64,000 nt of DNA from TMED88 sp964515335. GTDB taxonomy: Bacteria; Myxococcota_A; UBA9160; UBA4427. Each line of letters begins with the position of its first letter. The stretch's first letter is position 1. The notes below the pieces were generated by a model. It saw only the letters and a list, made by a program, of their open reading frames with translations, made no database searches and was not told the origin of the DNA. Both the position numbers and the translations under genes were made by a program. Positions 9,074 through 17,372 of this stretch are shown in pieces. The stretch lies in NCBI GenBank assembly GCA_964515335.1, contig CAZETS010000002.1, positions 1 through 64,000 of the forward strand. Direction: 5' to 3'.

Positions 9074-9097
9074 TCCCCACATACAGCCGTGTGGGGA
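9074..9097 (+). promoter_or_regulatory. 8-bp inverted repeat upstream of the PEP-CTERM gene
   Basis: TCCCCACA (9074-9081) and TGTGGGGA (9090-9097) form a perfect inverted repeat with an 8-nt spacer, 52 bp before the ATG at 9149. The stretch 8990-9090 is also the most AT-rich part of this neighbourhood. It could be an operator or a 5'-UTR hairpin. I found no convincing sigma-54 or sigma-70 promoter elements next to it. Confidence 0.4.
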
Positions 9098-9148
9098 TGC
9101 TGACTCGTGGCCTCCCCCGATCGCCCATCCAAACCGGGGACCATCACC

Positions 9149-9976
9149 ATGCACCGCTTGGCTCGCCTGCTCGCCGCCCGTCGGATAGCCGCTCTTGCAG
9201 CAACGCTCGCCATCACCCTGCCCGGCCTCGCCGCCGCGAACACTTCGTTCGTCACGATCACGTTCGAGAACGGGTACTTCGACCCGAATCCGCCGCCTGG
9301 AATCCAAGGCACGCCAGCCTGGTACCAGGCGGGCGCCTTGTACGAGGGTTTCTGGTTCGACGACGCGGGATCGCCAGCGGCCACCTCCCATCCCGAGGTG
9401 CACACCCACCTCCTGTGGGACGATCGCGCGCTCAGCATCGTCGACAACCCCCACTCCTGGCGTGACGGCATGCAGGGGGCGCGCATCAGCCTCTTGGACA
9501 GCTCGGAGTTCCGCGTCGTATCCATCGACTACCGGCTCCACCGCCGGCTCCCTCTCGACGGTGAAGACCCGAACTCCCAATTCGCGCGGCTTCCGTGGTC
9601 GTACGATTGGGCCGACGCCCAGCTGCTACTCAGCGACGCTGTCGATCCGGCGACACCCGACTTCGCGAGCTTCGAGGCGCAGTGGACCGCGTTCTCCATC
9701 GACGACGGCTCCCAGTACGAGATCCCTGGCGGGGGCGGCGCGACCGACCCGTGGCGTCCGAGCGACTCGCTAGCGTGGCAGACGCTGCAGGTCACCGGCT
9801 TTGCCCAGGTGACCGAGTTCTACATCGGGTCTACCGCGCACGGAGTGGGGATCGACAACATCGTGATCGAGCCTCTCGGCGGCGGCAGCATCCCCGAGCC
9901 CGGCACCGCAACACTGCTGGGCATGGGCCTCGCGCTGCTCTGCGCTCGCCGGCATCCGCGCCAGCCCACCGCCTGA
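9149..9976 (+). CDS. PEP-CTERM domain secreted protein
   Basis: A 275-residue secreted protein. An N-terminal signal (about 1-32: basic RLARLLAARR, then a hydrophobic core, then AAA) targets it to Sec. At the C-terminus IPEPGT is followed by a hydrophobic stretch (LLGMGLALL) and a basic tail, the PEP-CTERM sorting signal cut by exosortase. The body is rich in Asp, Trp and Tyr and resembles no enzyme I recognise. The ATG at 9149 is used because GGGGA precedes it and the signal peptide starts there; one at 9107 is in frame. No exosortase gene is in the window. It is convergent with the symporter gene. Confidence 0.85.
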   Translation: MHRLARLLAARRIAALAATLAITLPGLAAANTSFVTITFENGYFDPNPPPGIQGTPAWYQAGALYEGFWFDDAGSPAATSHPEVHTHLLWDDRALSIVDNPHSWRDGMQGARISLLDSSEFRVVSIDYRLHRRLPLDGEDPNSQFARLPWSYDWADAQLLLSDAVDPATPDFASFEAQWTAFSIDDGSQYEIPGGGGATDPWRPSDSLAWQTLQVTGFAQVTEFYIGSTAHGVGIDNIVIEPLGGGSIPEPGTATLLGMGLALLCARRHPRQPTA

Positions 9977-9999
9977 GAGCGGCCGAGGCGCGACTGCGC

Positions 10000-11439
10000 T
10001 CAGACCTGTCCCGCCGAGTCCTCGGCGAGCCGGCGCAGGTTCTCGGCGTGCGTCTCGCGGCTGATCCTGTAACCGGTCAGCAGCAGCAGCGCACAGATGT
10101 AGAGCACCATCAGCACCGGCACGTAGACGAGCCCGAGGTCGTACACGACCTCGGGTGACAGCTCGCCCGGCTTCGCGTCCGTGGGGAAGTCGACGATCGT
10201 CAGGATGACGGTCGCCATGAAGGTCCCGATGCCGTGGACCGCCTTCTGGGCGAAGCTTCGCGCAGCGAAGAAGACGCCCTCCGAGCGGCGGCCCGTCGCG
10301 AGTTCGCTGTCCTCTACGATGTCGGCCACCATCGCCGAGATCAGGATGCTCGCCGTGACGATCAGCGTCACCTCCACCGCGTTGAACGTCAGCATCGTGT
10401 AGAAGAGCGCCGCTGTGCCGTTGGCCGGGAAGACCTCCATCAGGCGGAGCCCGATCGGAAGCGGCGCGCCGACGAACGCGGCCGCGGCGACTCCGATGGC
10501 CGCGTTCTTCTTGCCGAAGCGAAGCGACAGCCGCGGCGCCAGCGCCAGAGCGAGCGCCGCCGAGGCAAACAACGGAAGCGTCAGCGCGCCGATCTGGCTG
10601 GTGTCGAACTCCCAGAAGAACGTGTTGAAGTAGATGTTGAGCGAGGTCGACACCCCCGCCGCCATGGCGGTGAAGAGCGCCGACACGAACAGCACCAGGA
10701 AGGAGCGGTTCGAGAGCGTCTCGCGCAGTTCGCCGGCGCTGGTCCGCCAGTCGAAGCCCTCCCGATCCGGAGGCAGCCGCAGGCCCGGAATGCGGTGGTG
10801 CGTTCCCGCCGCAGAGGCCACGATCGCAACGACCATCACCAGCGAAGCCAGCGTCGCGTAGTGGCCGTAGCCGGCCTGGTAGCGCACCCCGCCCTCGGAC
10901 TCCGGCAGGAACACGAAGAAGGCGAGCACGGCCATCCCCAGCCCGCCCCACCAACCGAAGAAGTAACGGAAGCCGAGCATCGAGGTCCGCTCGTCGTAGT
11001 CTTCCGTCAACTCGGGGACGAGCGCCGTCGAGGGAATCTCGTAGAAGGTGATGAAAACCCGGACGAGGATCGCGACGACGAGGAAGTAGGCGAAGAGCTG
11101 CTCCGGGGTCAGGCCCGACGGCGGGTTCCAGAGCACGAAGTAGCTCGCGGCGACGGGCAACGCCGCCGCGTACATGAAGGGATGGCGGCGCCCCCAGCGC
11201 GAGTGGAGGTTGTCGGACGCGTAGCCGACGATGGGGTCGGTGACGGCGTCGACGAGCAGCGCCAGCATGATGCCCGCCCCGACCCACTGGGCCGGCAGGT
11301 GCATCACCTGGTTGTAGAAGATGAGCAGCAGGTAGGCGAATCCGTTGTCCTTGACCCCGTAGGCGACGGAGCCGACCCCGTAGGCGAGCTTGGTCCACAA
11401 CGGGACGCGCGCGTCCTCGGGGCTCTGGGCAGCGGACAT
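10000..11439 (-). CDS. MFS transporter, GPH (glycoside-pentoside-hexuronide:cation symporter) family
   Basis: A 479-residue protein with 12 predicted membrane helices. The N-terminal YGVGSVAYGVKDN segment, VDAVTDPIVGYASDN and SRWGRRHPFM are the signatures of the GPH/MelB family; the last two form the cation-coupling helix II and loop 2-3. The ATG at 11439 is chosen over upstream starts because the family N-terminus begins there, with GAGG before it. Its stop lies 24 bp from the stop of the PEP-CTERM gene, and it is divergent from the P450 gene. It would import a sugar or related solute with Na+ or H+. Confidence 0.87.
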   Translation of the reverse strand: MSAAQSPEDARVPLWTKLAYGVGSVAYGVKDNGFAYLLLIFYNQVMHLPAQWVGAGIMLALLVDAVTDPIVGYASDNLHSRWGRRHPFMYAAALPVAASYFVLWNPPSGLTPEQLFAYFLVVAILVRVFITFYEIPSTALVPELTEDYDERTSMLGFRYFFGWWGGLGMAVLAFFVFLPESEGGVRYQAGYGHYATLASLVMVVAIVASAAGTHHRIPGLRLPPDREGFDWRTSAGELRETLSNRSFLVLFVSALFTAMAAGVSTSLNIYFNTFFWEFDTSQIGALTLPLFASAALALALAPRLSLRFGKKNAAIGVAAAAFVGAPLPIGLRLMEVFPANGTAALFYTMLTFNAVEVTLIVTASILISAMVADIVEDSELATGRRSEGVFFAARSFAQKAVHGIGTFMATVILTIVDFPTDAKPGELSPEVVYDLGLVYVPVLMVLYICALLLLTGYRISRETHAENLRRLAEDSAGQV

Positions 11440-11607
11440 CGGAGGCCTCGGCAATCCGGTCCAGGCTAGCATCCCGGCCGCCGCCCATCGCCGTCGACGG
11501 GGCACGCCGCAAGGCTCCGCGGTAGCGTCGAAGCGATGCCCCGGAACGGCCCATCCGCAGCCGCCCGGGACGGCGTCCACCGAGACAGCGCCAGAGTGGG
11601 TGATCCG

Positions 11608-12840
11608 ATGAAGCCGCCCGACGAGTTCGACCTGCTCGATCCGCGAACGATGGACGACCCCTATCCCTTCTATGCGTCCCTTCGCGAGCACGCGCCCGTC
11701 CATCGCGTCCCCGGCACGGACGTGTATCTGGTGTCCAAGCGCCCGCTGATCGAGGAGGTGCTGGACAGACACGACGACTTCTCGGCGAACCTCACGGGCA
11801 CGTTGATGACCGGCCCTTCGAACGAGCCGGTCGTCTTCGACCTCACCCGCTTCGGCAGCGCGGTCGATGCGATCGCCAACGCCGACGAGCCATCACACGC
11901 GGTCCATCGCAAGCTCGTCCTGCCGCACGTCACGCCCAGGCAGGTCTCCGCCATGGAGCCGGCGCTGCGTGGCTGGGCGGCGGAGCGGATCGCGCCGCTG
12001 GTCTCCGCAGGCGGCGGCGACTGGATCGCGCAGGTCGCCGACCCGATTCCGACTCGCGCCATGGCGCTGCTCGTGGGGCTGCCGGTCGACGACGCCGAGC
12101 GCCTGCTCGAATGGGCGATGACGGGCACCGAGATCCTCGCCGGATCGACGACACCCGAGCGGATGGCGTTCGTGGGGGCGAAGACCGCCGAGATGGTCGC
12201 GTATCTCGCCGAACATCTGGGTCGCGCCCTGGAGGCGCCGGCGGGACGCCCGGCGGCGGGAGTGATCGGCGAGTTGGCCCGTGGCGTGCGGGAAGGCCTC
12301 ATCTCCGAGAGCGACGGCGTCTCGATCCTCGTCGTGCTGGCGGGAGCGGGCGGCGAGTCGACCTCGAGCCTCACGGGAAACGCCGTGCGGATCCTCGCCG
12401 AGCAGCCCCAGCTGCAGCGCGAGCTTCGCGACGACCCGAGCTCGATTCCTCCGTTCGTCGAGGAGGCGGTGCGGCTCGAGTCGTCGTTCAAGGGTCACTA
12501 CCGCGCCGTCAAGCGCGCCACGCGCCTGGGGGGCGTCGACCTCGCCGAAGGCTCACGGGTCTTCCTCCTCTGGGCCGCCGCCAACCGCGACCCCGAGATC
12601 TTCGAGCGTCCGGACGAAGTCGATCTCCGCCGCACCAACATGCACGAACACATCGCCTTCGGCCGCGGCATCCACTTCTGCATCGGGGCACGGCTCGCCA
12701 GGCTCGAGGTGCGCGTGATCCTCGAGGAGCTGCTGGCCCGCACGCGATCATTCGGGCTCGATCCGGCGAAGCCAGCGCGATACGTGCGCAGCATCTTCGT
12801 CCGGCGCCACGCTGCGCTTGAGCTGAGGATGGAGCCTTAG
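11608..12840 (+). CDS. Cytochrome P450
   Basis: A 410-residue soluble bacterial P450. It has the I-helix oxygen-activation motif AGAGGEST near 246, the ExxR motif (EEAVR) near 285 and the haem loop FGRGIHFCIG with the thiolate Cys358. The N-terminal DPYPFYASLRE is typical of class I bacterial enzymes that receive electrons from a ferredoxin. No ferredoxin or reductase gene is adjacent. The ATG at 11608 is used because DPRTMDDPYPFY follows at the usual distance; an upstream ATG at 11536 gives an atypical tail. It is convergent with the phosphotriesterase-family gene. Confidence 0.93.
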   Translation: MKPPDEFDLLDPRTMDDPYPFYASLREHAPVHRVPGTDVYLVSKRPLIEEVLDRHDDFSANLTGTLMTGPSNEPVVFDLTRFGSAVDAIANADEPSHAVHRKLVLPHVTPRQVSAMEPALRGWAAERIAPLVSAGGGDWIAQVADPIPTRAMALLVGLPVDDAERLLEWAMTGTEILAGSTTPERMAFVGAKTAEMVAYLAEHLGRALEAPAGRPAAGVIGELARGVREGLISESDGVSILVVLAGAGGESTSSLTGNAVRILAEQPQLQRELRDDPSSIPPFVEEAVRLESSFKGHYRAVKRATRLGGVDLAEGSRVFLLWAAANRDPEIFERPDEVDLRRTNMHEHIAFGRGIHFCIGARLARLEVRVILEELLARTRSFGLDPAKPARYVRSIFVRRHAALELRMEP

Positions 12841-12853
12841 GACGCGATCGCCG

Positions 12854-12871
12854 CGCGCTCACGTCAGCGCG
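12854..12871. terminator. Possible bidirectional terminator between P450 and phosphotriesterase genes
   Basis: CGCGCT and AGCGCG form a perfect 6-bp inverted repeat with a 6-nt loop. It lies across the stop of the minus-strand gene and 14 bp after the P450 stop. The short gap between two convergent genes makes a shared terminator likely. There is no T-run on either strand. Confidence 0.35.
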
Positions 12872-13845
12872 TCGAGCTTGCTGCCCTCGAAGAAGCGCCG
12901 CGGGTTCGCGATCCAGAGACGGTCGATCTCGTCCTCGGCGATGCCGGCATCCTTCAGCCGCGGCACGATGTTGCGCGAGAAGTGCGTCGGATCGAAGATG
13001 TCCCCGGCGCCGGCCAGCACCGCCCGTGGAATCGGCTCACCGCGCCAGCACCAGACGGAGTCGTGAGACACGACGACGCGATCGCCCGCTCCCGCGCGGA
13101 TCAGCTTCACCAGCGACGCCACGCGCTTCTCGTCGGGAAAGATCATCTCTATCCCGAAGCGGTCGAAGCCCAGGTACGACCCGCCCCGGGCGATCTTCAT
13201 GTGATAGTCATGGTCGTCGGTCCCGCACGAGTGGCCCACGATGATGCGATGGGGCGGCACGCCCAGATCCGTGAGAATCTGCTGCTGGGCATCCCCCATC
13301 GTGCCGAGGTCGGTGTGCGTGGTGATCGGAGCTCCCGTCTCGACCGACGCCTTCGCGGCGGCCTCGAGCACGGTCCGCTCGTAGTCGGTGATCTGCCCGG
13401 GGCCCGTCGCCACCTTGATGATGCCCGCGCGGATGCCGGTGTCGCCGATGCCCTCGGTGAGCTCGCGGACGAACGACTCGGCCATCGCCTCGACCTGCGG
13501 TCCGAAGTTCGCCCGGAACTTCCAGTAGGGCCTTCCGCCCTCGCTCTCTTTGTAGAGCCCGGTCGCACAGATGATCTGGAAGCCGGTCTTCTGAGCGACC
13601 CGGGCGGCCAACTCGACGTCGCGGCCGAGGTCGCCGGGGCAGGGATCGAGCATCGAATCGAAGCCAAGCGCCTGCAGGCTCTGGATGCGGTCGACGCAGA
13701 TCGAGTACCGATCGGCCTCGCTCGGGCCAGCGTGGCTCGAGTGGCTCTCGAAGCCCGGATAGCCGATCACGAGGTGCTCGTGCATCAGCGTCTTGCCGAG
13801 CTTCTCGGCAGTGATTTCGTCGGTGACGGTGGCGATGGTGGCCAT
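12859..13845 (-). CDS. Phosphotriesterase-family metal-dependent hydrolase
   Basis: A 328-residue TIM-barrel hydrolase of the phosphotriesterase family, most members of which are lactonases. It shows the first-strand HxH (H22 and H24 in MHEHL), the likely carboxylated bridging Lys in AGIIKVATG, the metal-binding His in THTDLGTMG and GHSCGTDD, and the final Asp in SHDSVWCW. It is transcribed away from the tRNA-Arg gene with a 33-bp gap. Lactonase or organophosphate-like activity is possible, and sequence alone does not decide it. Confidence 0.9.
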   Translation of the reverse strand: MATIATVTDEITAEKLGKTLMHEHLVIGYPGFESHSSHAGPSEADRYSICVDRIQSLQALGFDSMLDPCPGDLGRDVELAARVAQKTGFQIICATGLYKESEGGRPYWKFRANFGPQVEAMAESFVRELTEGIGDTGIRAGIIKVATGPGQITDYERTVLEAAAKASVETGAPITTHTDLGTMGDAQQQILTDLGVPPHRIIVGHSCGTDDHDYHMKIARGGSYLGFDRFGIEMIFPDEKRVASLVKLIRAGAGDRVVVSHDSVWCWRGEPIPRAVLAGAGDIFDPTHFSRNIVPRLKDAGIAEDEIDRLWIANPRRFFEGSKLDALT

Positions 13846-13878
13846 GTGGGGTCGCGGGCGATGGGCGTTCGGAGAAGG

Positions 13879-13955
13879 TGGTGACCCGGGCGCGATTCGA
13901 ACGCGCGACTTCCAGCTTCGGAGGCTGGCGCTCTATCCAGCTGAGCTACCGGGCC
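13879..13955 (-). tRNA. tRNA-Arg (anticodon CCG)
   Basis: A 77-nt cloverleaf reads on the minus strand with a 7-bp acceptor stem GGCCCGG/CCGGGTC (one G-T pair). It has the D arm AGCTCAGCTGGATAGAGC, an anticodon stem CCAGC/GCTGG around CTCCGAA (anticodon CCG, codon CGG), and a T arm GCGCG/CGCGC around TTCGAAT. The discriminator is A and the 3' CCA is encoded. A 6-bp hairpin (13960-13974) lies just 5' of it in the precursor. Confidence 0.97.
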
Positions 13956-14128
13956 ACGAGACGGCGAGGCCGTCCAAACAGTCTAGCTCTCCCATTCGCG
14001 CCGAAACCGACCGTGCCCACGGCCCCAGCCCGGCTGACCACGCTCGACCGCACCACCCGCCCCGAGCGCTACCGAGCAGGCGGGGCCCCAGCCAGGCCCA
14101 TGCGTGGCCCGCCGTTCGAGGGGCAGAA

Positions 14129-14205
14129 TGGTGGGGCGTAGTGGACTCGAACCACCGACCTCCGCGGTGTGAACACGGCGCTCTAGCCAGCTGAGCTAAC
14201 GCCCC
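14129..14205 (-). tRNA. tRNA-Val (anticodon CAC)
   Basis: A 77-nt cloverleaf on the minus strand. The acceptor stem is GGGGCGT/ACGCCCC, the D arm is AGCTCAGCTGGCTAGAGC, and the anticodon loop TTCACAC gives anticodon CAC (codon GTG). A TTCGAGT T-loop, discriminator A and an encoded CCA follow. It lies 173 bp from tRNA-Arg and 54 bp after the pyrG stop, so it could be cotranscribed with either. Confidence 0.97.
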
Positions 14206-14259
14206 ACTCGGACGGGAGTTTTTAGCGATCCGACAGGAGGTTGCAAGGCCGTCGGTCCC

Positions 14260-15873
14260 TCAGGCCCCGTCTCGCTCCTTCTTGCGCAACGCCGACGCCT
14301 CCACGAAGGCCTGGAAGAGCGGGTGCGGGTCGAAGGGCTTCGAGGCGAACTCGGGGTGGAACTGCGAGGCCACGAAGAAGCGGTGGTCGGGCAGCTCGAC
14401 GATCTCGGCGAGACGTCCGTCGGGCGACAGTCCGCTGAAGCGCAGCCCCGCGGCCTCGAGGCGTTCGCGATACTCGGGATTGAACTCGTAGCGGTGGCGG
14501 TGGCGCTCGGCGATCTGGTTGCGGCCGTAGATGTCCCGGGCCCGGCTGCCCTCCTCGAGCACGCACGGGTAGTCGCCGAGGCGCATAGTGGCGCCCTTGT
14601 CCTCGATCTGCTCCTGGCCCGGCAGCAGGTCGATGACCGGATGCGGCGTGTCGGGGTCGACCTCTCGCGAGTTCGCGCGCCCGAGGCCAGCGACGTGCCG
14701 GGCGAACTCGCAGCAGGCGAGCTGCATCCCGAAGCAGATGCCGAGATACGGAATGTCGTTTTCGCGCGCGTACTGGACGGCGCGGATCTTGCCCTCGGCG
14801 CCCCGTGCCCCGAAGCCGTGCGGCACCAGGATGCCGTCGGCGCCGGCGAGCACGCTCGCGTCCTCGAGCTTTTCGCTGTCGAAGTACTCGATCTCGACGT
14901 TCGCACGCACCGCCATGCCGCCGTGCACGAGCGCCTCGTTGAGGCTCTTGTAGCTCTCGGCGAGATCGACGTACTTGCCCACCATGGCGATCGTCACGTC
15001 CGTCTCGGGGTTGCGCTGCGCCTCGATCAGCGCCTCCCACTGACGCAGGTCGGGCTGGCCCGTCCACATGTTCAGCACCTGGGCGATCTTCTCGTCGAGG
15101 CCCTCGGCGTGGAAGACCAGCGGCACCTCGTAGATGCTGCCTACGTCCTTGGCGGTGATCACCGCGTCCTCGTCGACGTTGCAGAAGAGCGCGATCTTCG
15201 ACTTGATACCCTTGTCGAGATAGCGACCGGTCCGACAGAGGATGATGTCCGGCGCGATACCGACGGCCTGAAGCTCCTTGACCGAGTGCTGGACGGGCTT
15301 GGTCTTGAGCTCGCCGGCGCTCGCCTGGTAGAGGACAGGCGCGACGTGGATGAAGCAGGTGTTCTCCCGGCCGACGTCGCCGCGGAACTGGCGGATGGCC
15401 TCGAGGAACGGCAGCGACTCGATGTCGCCCACCGTGCCGCCGATCTCGACGAGGATGACGTCGACGCCCTGCCCCGCCGTCGTGATGCTCTCCTTGATCT
15501 CGTCGGTGACGTGCGGGATGACCTGCACGGTGCCGCCCAGGTAGTCGCCGCGGCGCTCCTTGCCGAGCACCCGGTCGTAGATGCGGCCGGCGGTCACGTT
15601 GTTGACCTGGCTCATGCGCGAGCGTGTGAAGCGCTCGTAGTGGCCGAGGTCGAGGTCGGTCTCGGCGCCGTCCTCGGTGACGTAGACCTCGCCGTGCTGC
15701 AGCGGATTCATCGTGCCAGGATCGACGTTGAGGTACGGATCGAGCTTGAGGAACGTGACCCGCAGCCCCCGCGCCTCGAGGAGCGAGCCGATCGACGCCG
15801 AGGCAAGACCCTTGCCGAGCGACGACATCACGCCGCCCGTCACGAAGATGTACTTGGTGAGTCGCGTCCTCAT
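14260..15873 (-). CDS. pyrG: CTP synthase
   Basis: A 537-residue CTP synthase, which makes CTP from UTP, ATP and glutamine. The N-terminal synthase domain (1-265) begins KYIFVTGGVMSSLGKG, the P-loop region. The C-terminal glutamine amidotransferase domain has the nucleophile Cys in GICFGMQ and the catalytic HPE near the end. The ATG at 15873 is set by the invariant N-terminus and GGAG about 9 nt before it; the frame is open further upstream. The upstream 502 bp hold a probable promoter and an unusual C-rich spacer. Length and motifs match the family fully. Confidence 0.97.
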   Translation of the reverse strand: MRTRLTKYIFVTGGVMSSLGKGLASASIGSLLEARGLRVTFLKLDPYLNVDPGTMNPLQHGEVYVTEDGAETDLDLGHYERFTRSRMSQVNNVTAGRIYDRVLGKERRGDYLGGTVQVIPHVTDEIKESITTAGQGVDVILVEIGGTVGDIESLPFLEAIRQFRGDVGRENTCFIHVAPVLYQASAGELKTKPVQHSVKELQAVGIAPDIILCRTGRYLDKGIKSKIALFCNVDEDAVITAKDVGSIYEVPLVFHAEGLDEKIAQVLNMWTGQPDLRQWEALIEAQRNPETDVTIAMVGKYVDLAESYKSLNEALVHGGMAVRANVEIEYFDSEKLEDASVLAGADGILVPHGFGARGAEGKIRAVQYARENDIPYLGICFGMQLACCEFARHVAGLGRANSREVDPDTPHPVIDLLPGQEQIEDKGATMRLGDYPCVLEEGSRARDIYGRNQIAERHRHRYEFNPEYRERLEAAGLRFSGLSPDGRLAEIVELPDHRFFVASQFHPEFASKPFDPHPLFQAFVEASALRKKERDGA

Positions 15874-16182
15874 GAGCGTCTCCTGCGCCGAGCGGCGCCC
15901 GCTCCACGCCCTCGCATTCGCGATCGCCCCCCGAACGGCGCCCGCGGGCCTCGGGCGCGGTGAGACGCAACGCCGCATCGGCCACGCGCGAACCGGCGTT
16001 CGATCGCGGTAGAGGAGGTGGAGACTGTGGTGTGCTGTCGGTGGGTGGCGGGAACGGTGGCGGCGAAGCCGATCACCGGAGGCACCTCGCCCCAGGCATC
16101 TTGAGAGAACACAATCGGGCAATCAGGCGAGTCAACATCTCTCCGCGCACCGACCGGTCCCTGTCCGGGCGGTCGGGGCCAG

Positions 16183-16212
16183 TATATAGCCCCGCCCCCG
16201 AGTCCCAGTCAA
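16183..16212 (-). promoter_or_regulatory. Candidate sigma-70 promoter for pyrG
   Basis: On the minus strand TTGACT (16207-16212) and TATATA (16183-16188) are separated by 18 bp. A TATACT hexamer overlaps the -10 region but at a 20-bp spacing. A second TTGACT lies at 16130-16135 without a good -10. The site stands out because it is a rare AT-rich island in a GC-rich region. Confidence 0.5.
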
Positions 16213-16351
16213 ACCACCCGACCAGGAACACCTCCACCGCACCAAGCCCAACGGCCGAGCAGCCCTCACCGCACCGCTTACCGCACCACTTACCGCAGCC
16301 CCAGCCGCGCCCCTCCCGCCAGGGACCCGGCGCGCCCCACCACGGCCAGCC

Positions 16352-16372
16352 GTCGGCGCCGAAGGCGCCGAC
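16352..16372 (-). terminator. Hairpin directly after rpsI
   Basis: GTCGGCGCC and GGCGCCGAC pair perfectly over 9 bp with a 3-nt loop, starting 4 nt after the rpsI stop codon. No T-run follows on the minus strand. Its place at the end of the rplM-rpsI operon suggests transcription termination or 3'-end protection. Confidence 0.5.
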
Positions 16373-16375
16373 CAA

Positions 16376-16807
16376 TTAGCGCTTGGAGAACTGGAAGCGC
16401 GCCCGGGCGCCCTTCTGCCCGTACTTCCTGCGCTCCTTGCGGCGCGGGTCGCGGGTCAGCATGCCTTCCCGCTTGAGGGTGGCGCGCTGGGTGGGGTCGT
16501 TCTTCTCCAGCGCGCGGGCGATGCCGTGGCGCAGCGCACCGGCCTGGCCGGCCACGCCTCCGCCGGTGATGGTCGCCTTGATGTCGAAGCGATCGACGGA
16601 GTTCGTCAACTCGAGGGGCCGACGCACGTCGATCTGCAGAGCCTCGCGCGGGAAGTACTCCTCGACACGGCGGCCGTTGATCACGATGGCACCGCTGCCG
16701 AGCGAAAGTTGGACGCGCGCGATCGCATTCTTCCGCTTGCCCGTAGCGGTGACGGCGCCCCCGGCCAGGGGCCCCCCCGGCTTGGTCAGAGGTGTGGCTT
16801 CAGACAA
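16376..16807 (-). CDS. rpsI: 30S ribosomal protein S9
   Basis: A 143-residue S9. The core TGKRKNAIARV starts near residue 17, and the C-terminal tail ends in KGARARFQFSKR, the conserved extension that reaches the P-site tRNA. The start is the TTG at 16807, which has GAGGAG 7 nt upstream. It overlaps the rplM stop by 8 nt, so translation is coupled to L13. Upstream ATGs would add a non-homologous tail. A strong hairpin follows the stop. The rplM-rpsI pair is conserved across bacteria. Confidence 0.96.
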   Translation of the reverse strand: MSEATPLTKPGGPLAGGAVTATGKRKNAIARVQLSLGSGAIVINGRRVEEYFPREALQIDVRRPLELTNSVDRFDIKATITGGGVAGQAGALRHGIARALEKNDPTQRATLKREGMLTRDPRRKERRKYGQKGARARFQFSKR

Positions 16808-17252
16808 GGGACAGCTCCTCTGGCTGCTGGGCGATATGCGGGTGCTCGGGCCCGGCATAGACCTTCAGCTTGCCGAGCATCTTCCGGCCGAGGTTGTTCT
16901 TCGGCAGCATGCCGCGCACGGCGTTGCGCACCACCCGGTCGGCGTGGGGCGAGGCCAGCAGCTTGTCGGCGGTGATGGACTTGATGCCACCCGGGTAGCC
17001 GGTGTGGCGGTAGTAGGTCTTCTGCTCGCGCTTGCGACCGGTCAGGCGGACCTTGTCGGCATTGACGACGATCACGTACTCGCCGGTGTCGACGTGCGGC
17101 GTGAAGGTCGCGCGGTGCTTGCCGCGAAGCACGCTCGCGATGCGCGTGGCGAGCCGGCCGAGCACGACGTCGGTCGCGTCGACGACGAACCAGCGGCGCT
17201 CGACGTCCTCGGCGCGAATGCTGCGCGTGGCGCGGTGGGCCTGCGCTCCCAT
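16800..17252 (-). CDS. rplM: 50S ribosomal protein L13
   Basis: A 150-residue L13. The diagnostic segments are WFVVDATDVVLGRLATRIA, YRHTGYPGG, and the C-terminal VRGMLPKNNLGRKML with KVYAGPEHPH. AGAGGAG lies 9 nt before the ATG. The N-terminus (MGAQAHRATRS) is slightly longer than in E. coli. It forms an operon with rpsI, and a sigma-70-like promoter lies 45-73 bp upstream of its start. Confidence 0.97.
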   Translation of the reverse strand: MGAQAHRATRSIRAEDVERRWFVVDATDVVLGRLATRIASVLRGKHRATFTPHVDTGEYVIVVNADKVRLTGRKREQKTYYRHTGYPGGIKSITADKLLASPHADRVVRNAVRGMLPKNNLGRKMLGKLKVYAGPEHPHIAQQPEELSLV

Positions 17253-17296
17253 GGCTGGGCGCTCCTCTTGCGTTCCGCCAATCCGGCGGGGGCCTC

Positions 17297-17325
17297 TAGG
17301 TAGGCGATCGGCCGTCCGCCGTCAA
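17297..17325 (-). promoter_or_regulatory. Candidate sigma-70 promoter of rplM-rpsI
   Basis: On the minus strand TTGACG (17320-17325) and TACCTA (17297-17302) have a 17-bp spacer. The -35 is near consensus and the -10 is weak. It lies in the 120-bp gap between the truA stop and the rplM start, a sensible place for the ribosomal protein promoter. Confidence 0.45.
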
Positions 17326-17372
17326 GGCACCGGGGTGCGCGAAGCCTCCGTTTTTCCAGTGGAATGTGCCCG

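Larger units (their letters stand above)
15874..16375 (-). other. 502-bp spacer between rpsI and pyrG; no supported gene
   Basis: The part nearest rpsI (about 16195-16340) has the plus strand strikingly rich in C and A and poor in G and T, with short repeats such as CTTACCGCACC. The minus-strand transcript would therefore be G/U-rich. The open frames here encode Gly/Trp- or Pro-rich peptides and look non-coding. The part nearest pyrG holds a probable promoter, and the pyrG mRNA would carry a leader of about 300 nt. A 21-codon frame (16138-16073) in this leader could be an upstream peptide, but its ribosome site is poorly spaced. Confidence 0.6.

Noticed and set aside
13879..14205. tRNA pair as an integration (att) site of a genomic island
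   Set aside because: No integrase, no direct repeat of a tRNA 3' end and no abrupt composition change were seen nearby.
14260..16122. pyrG read with an N-terminal extension from an upstream start
   Set aside because: The conserved CTP synthase N-terminus and ribosome site fix the start at 15873; the extra residues have no homology.
16073..16375. A 100-codon Gly/Trp-rich minus-strand frame between rpsI and pyrG
   Set aside because: Low-complexity, no ribosome site at its start, and it spans the probable pyrG promoter. Only its last 21 codons are kept as a weak leader-peptide idea.
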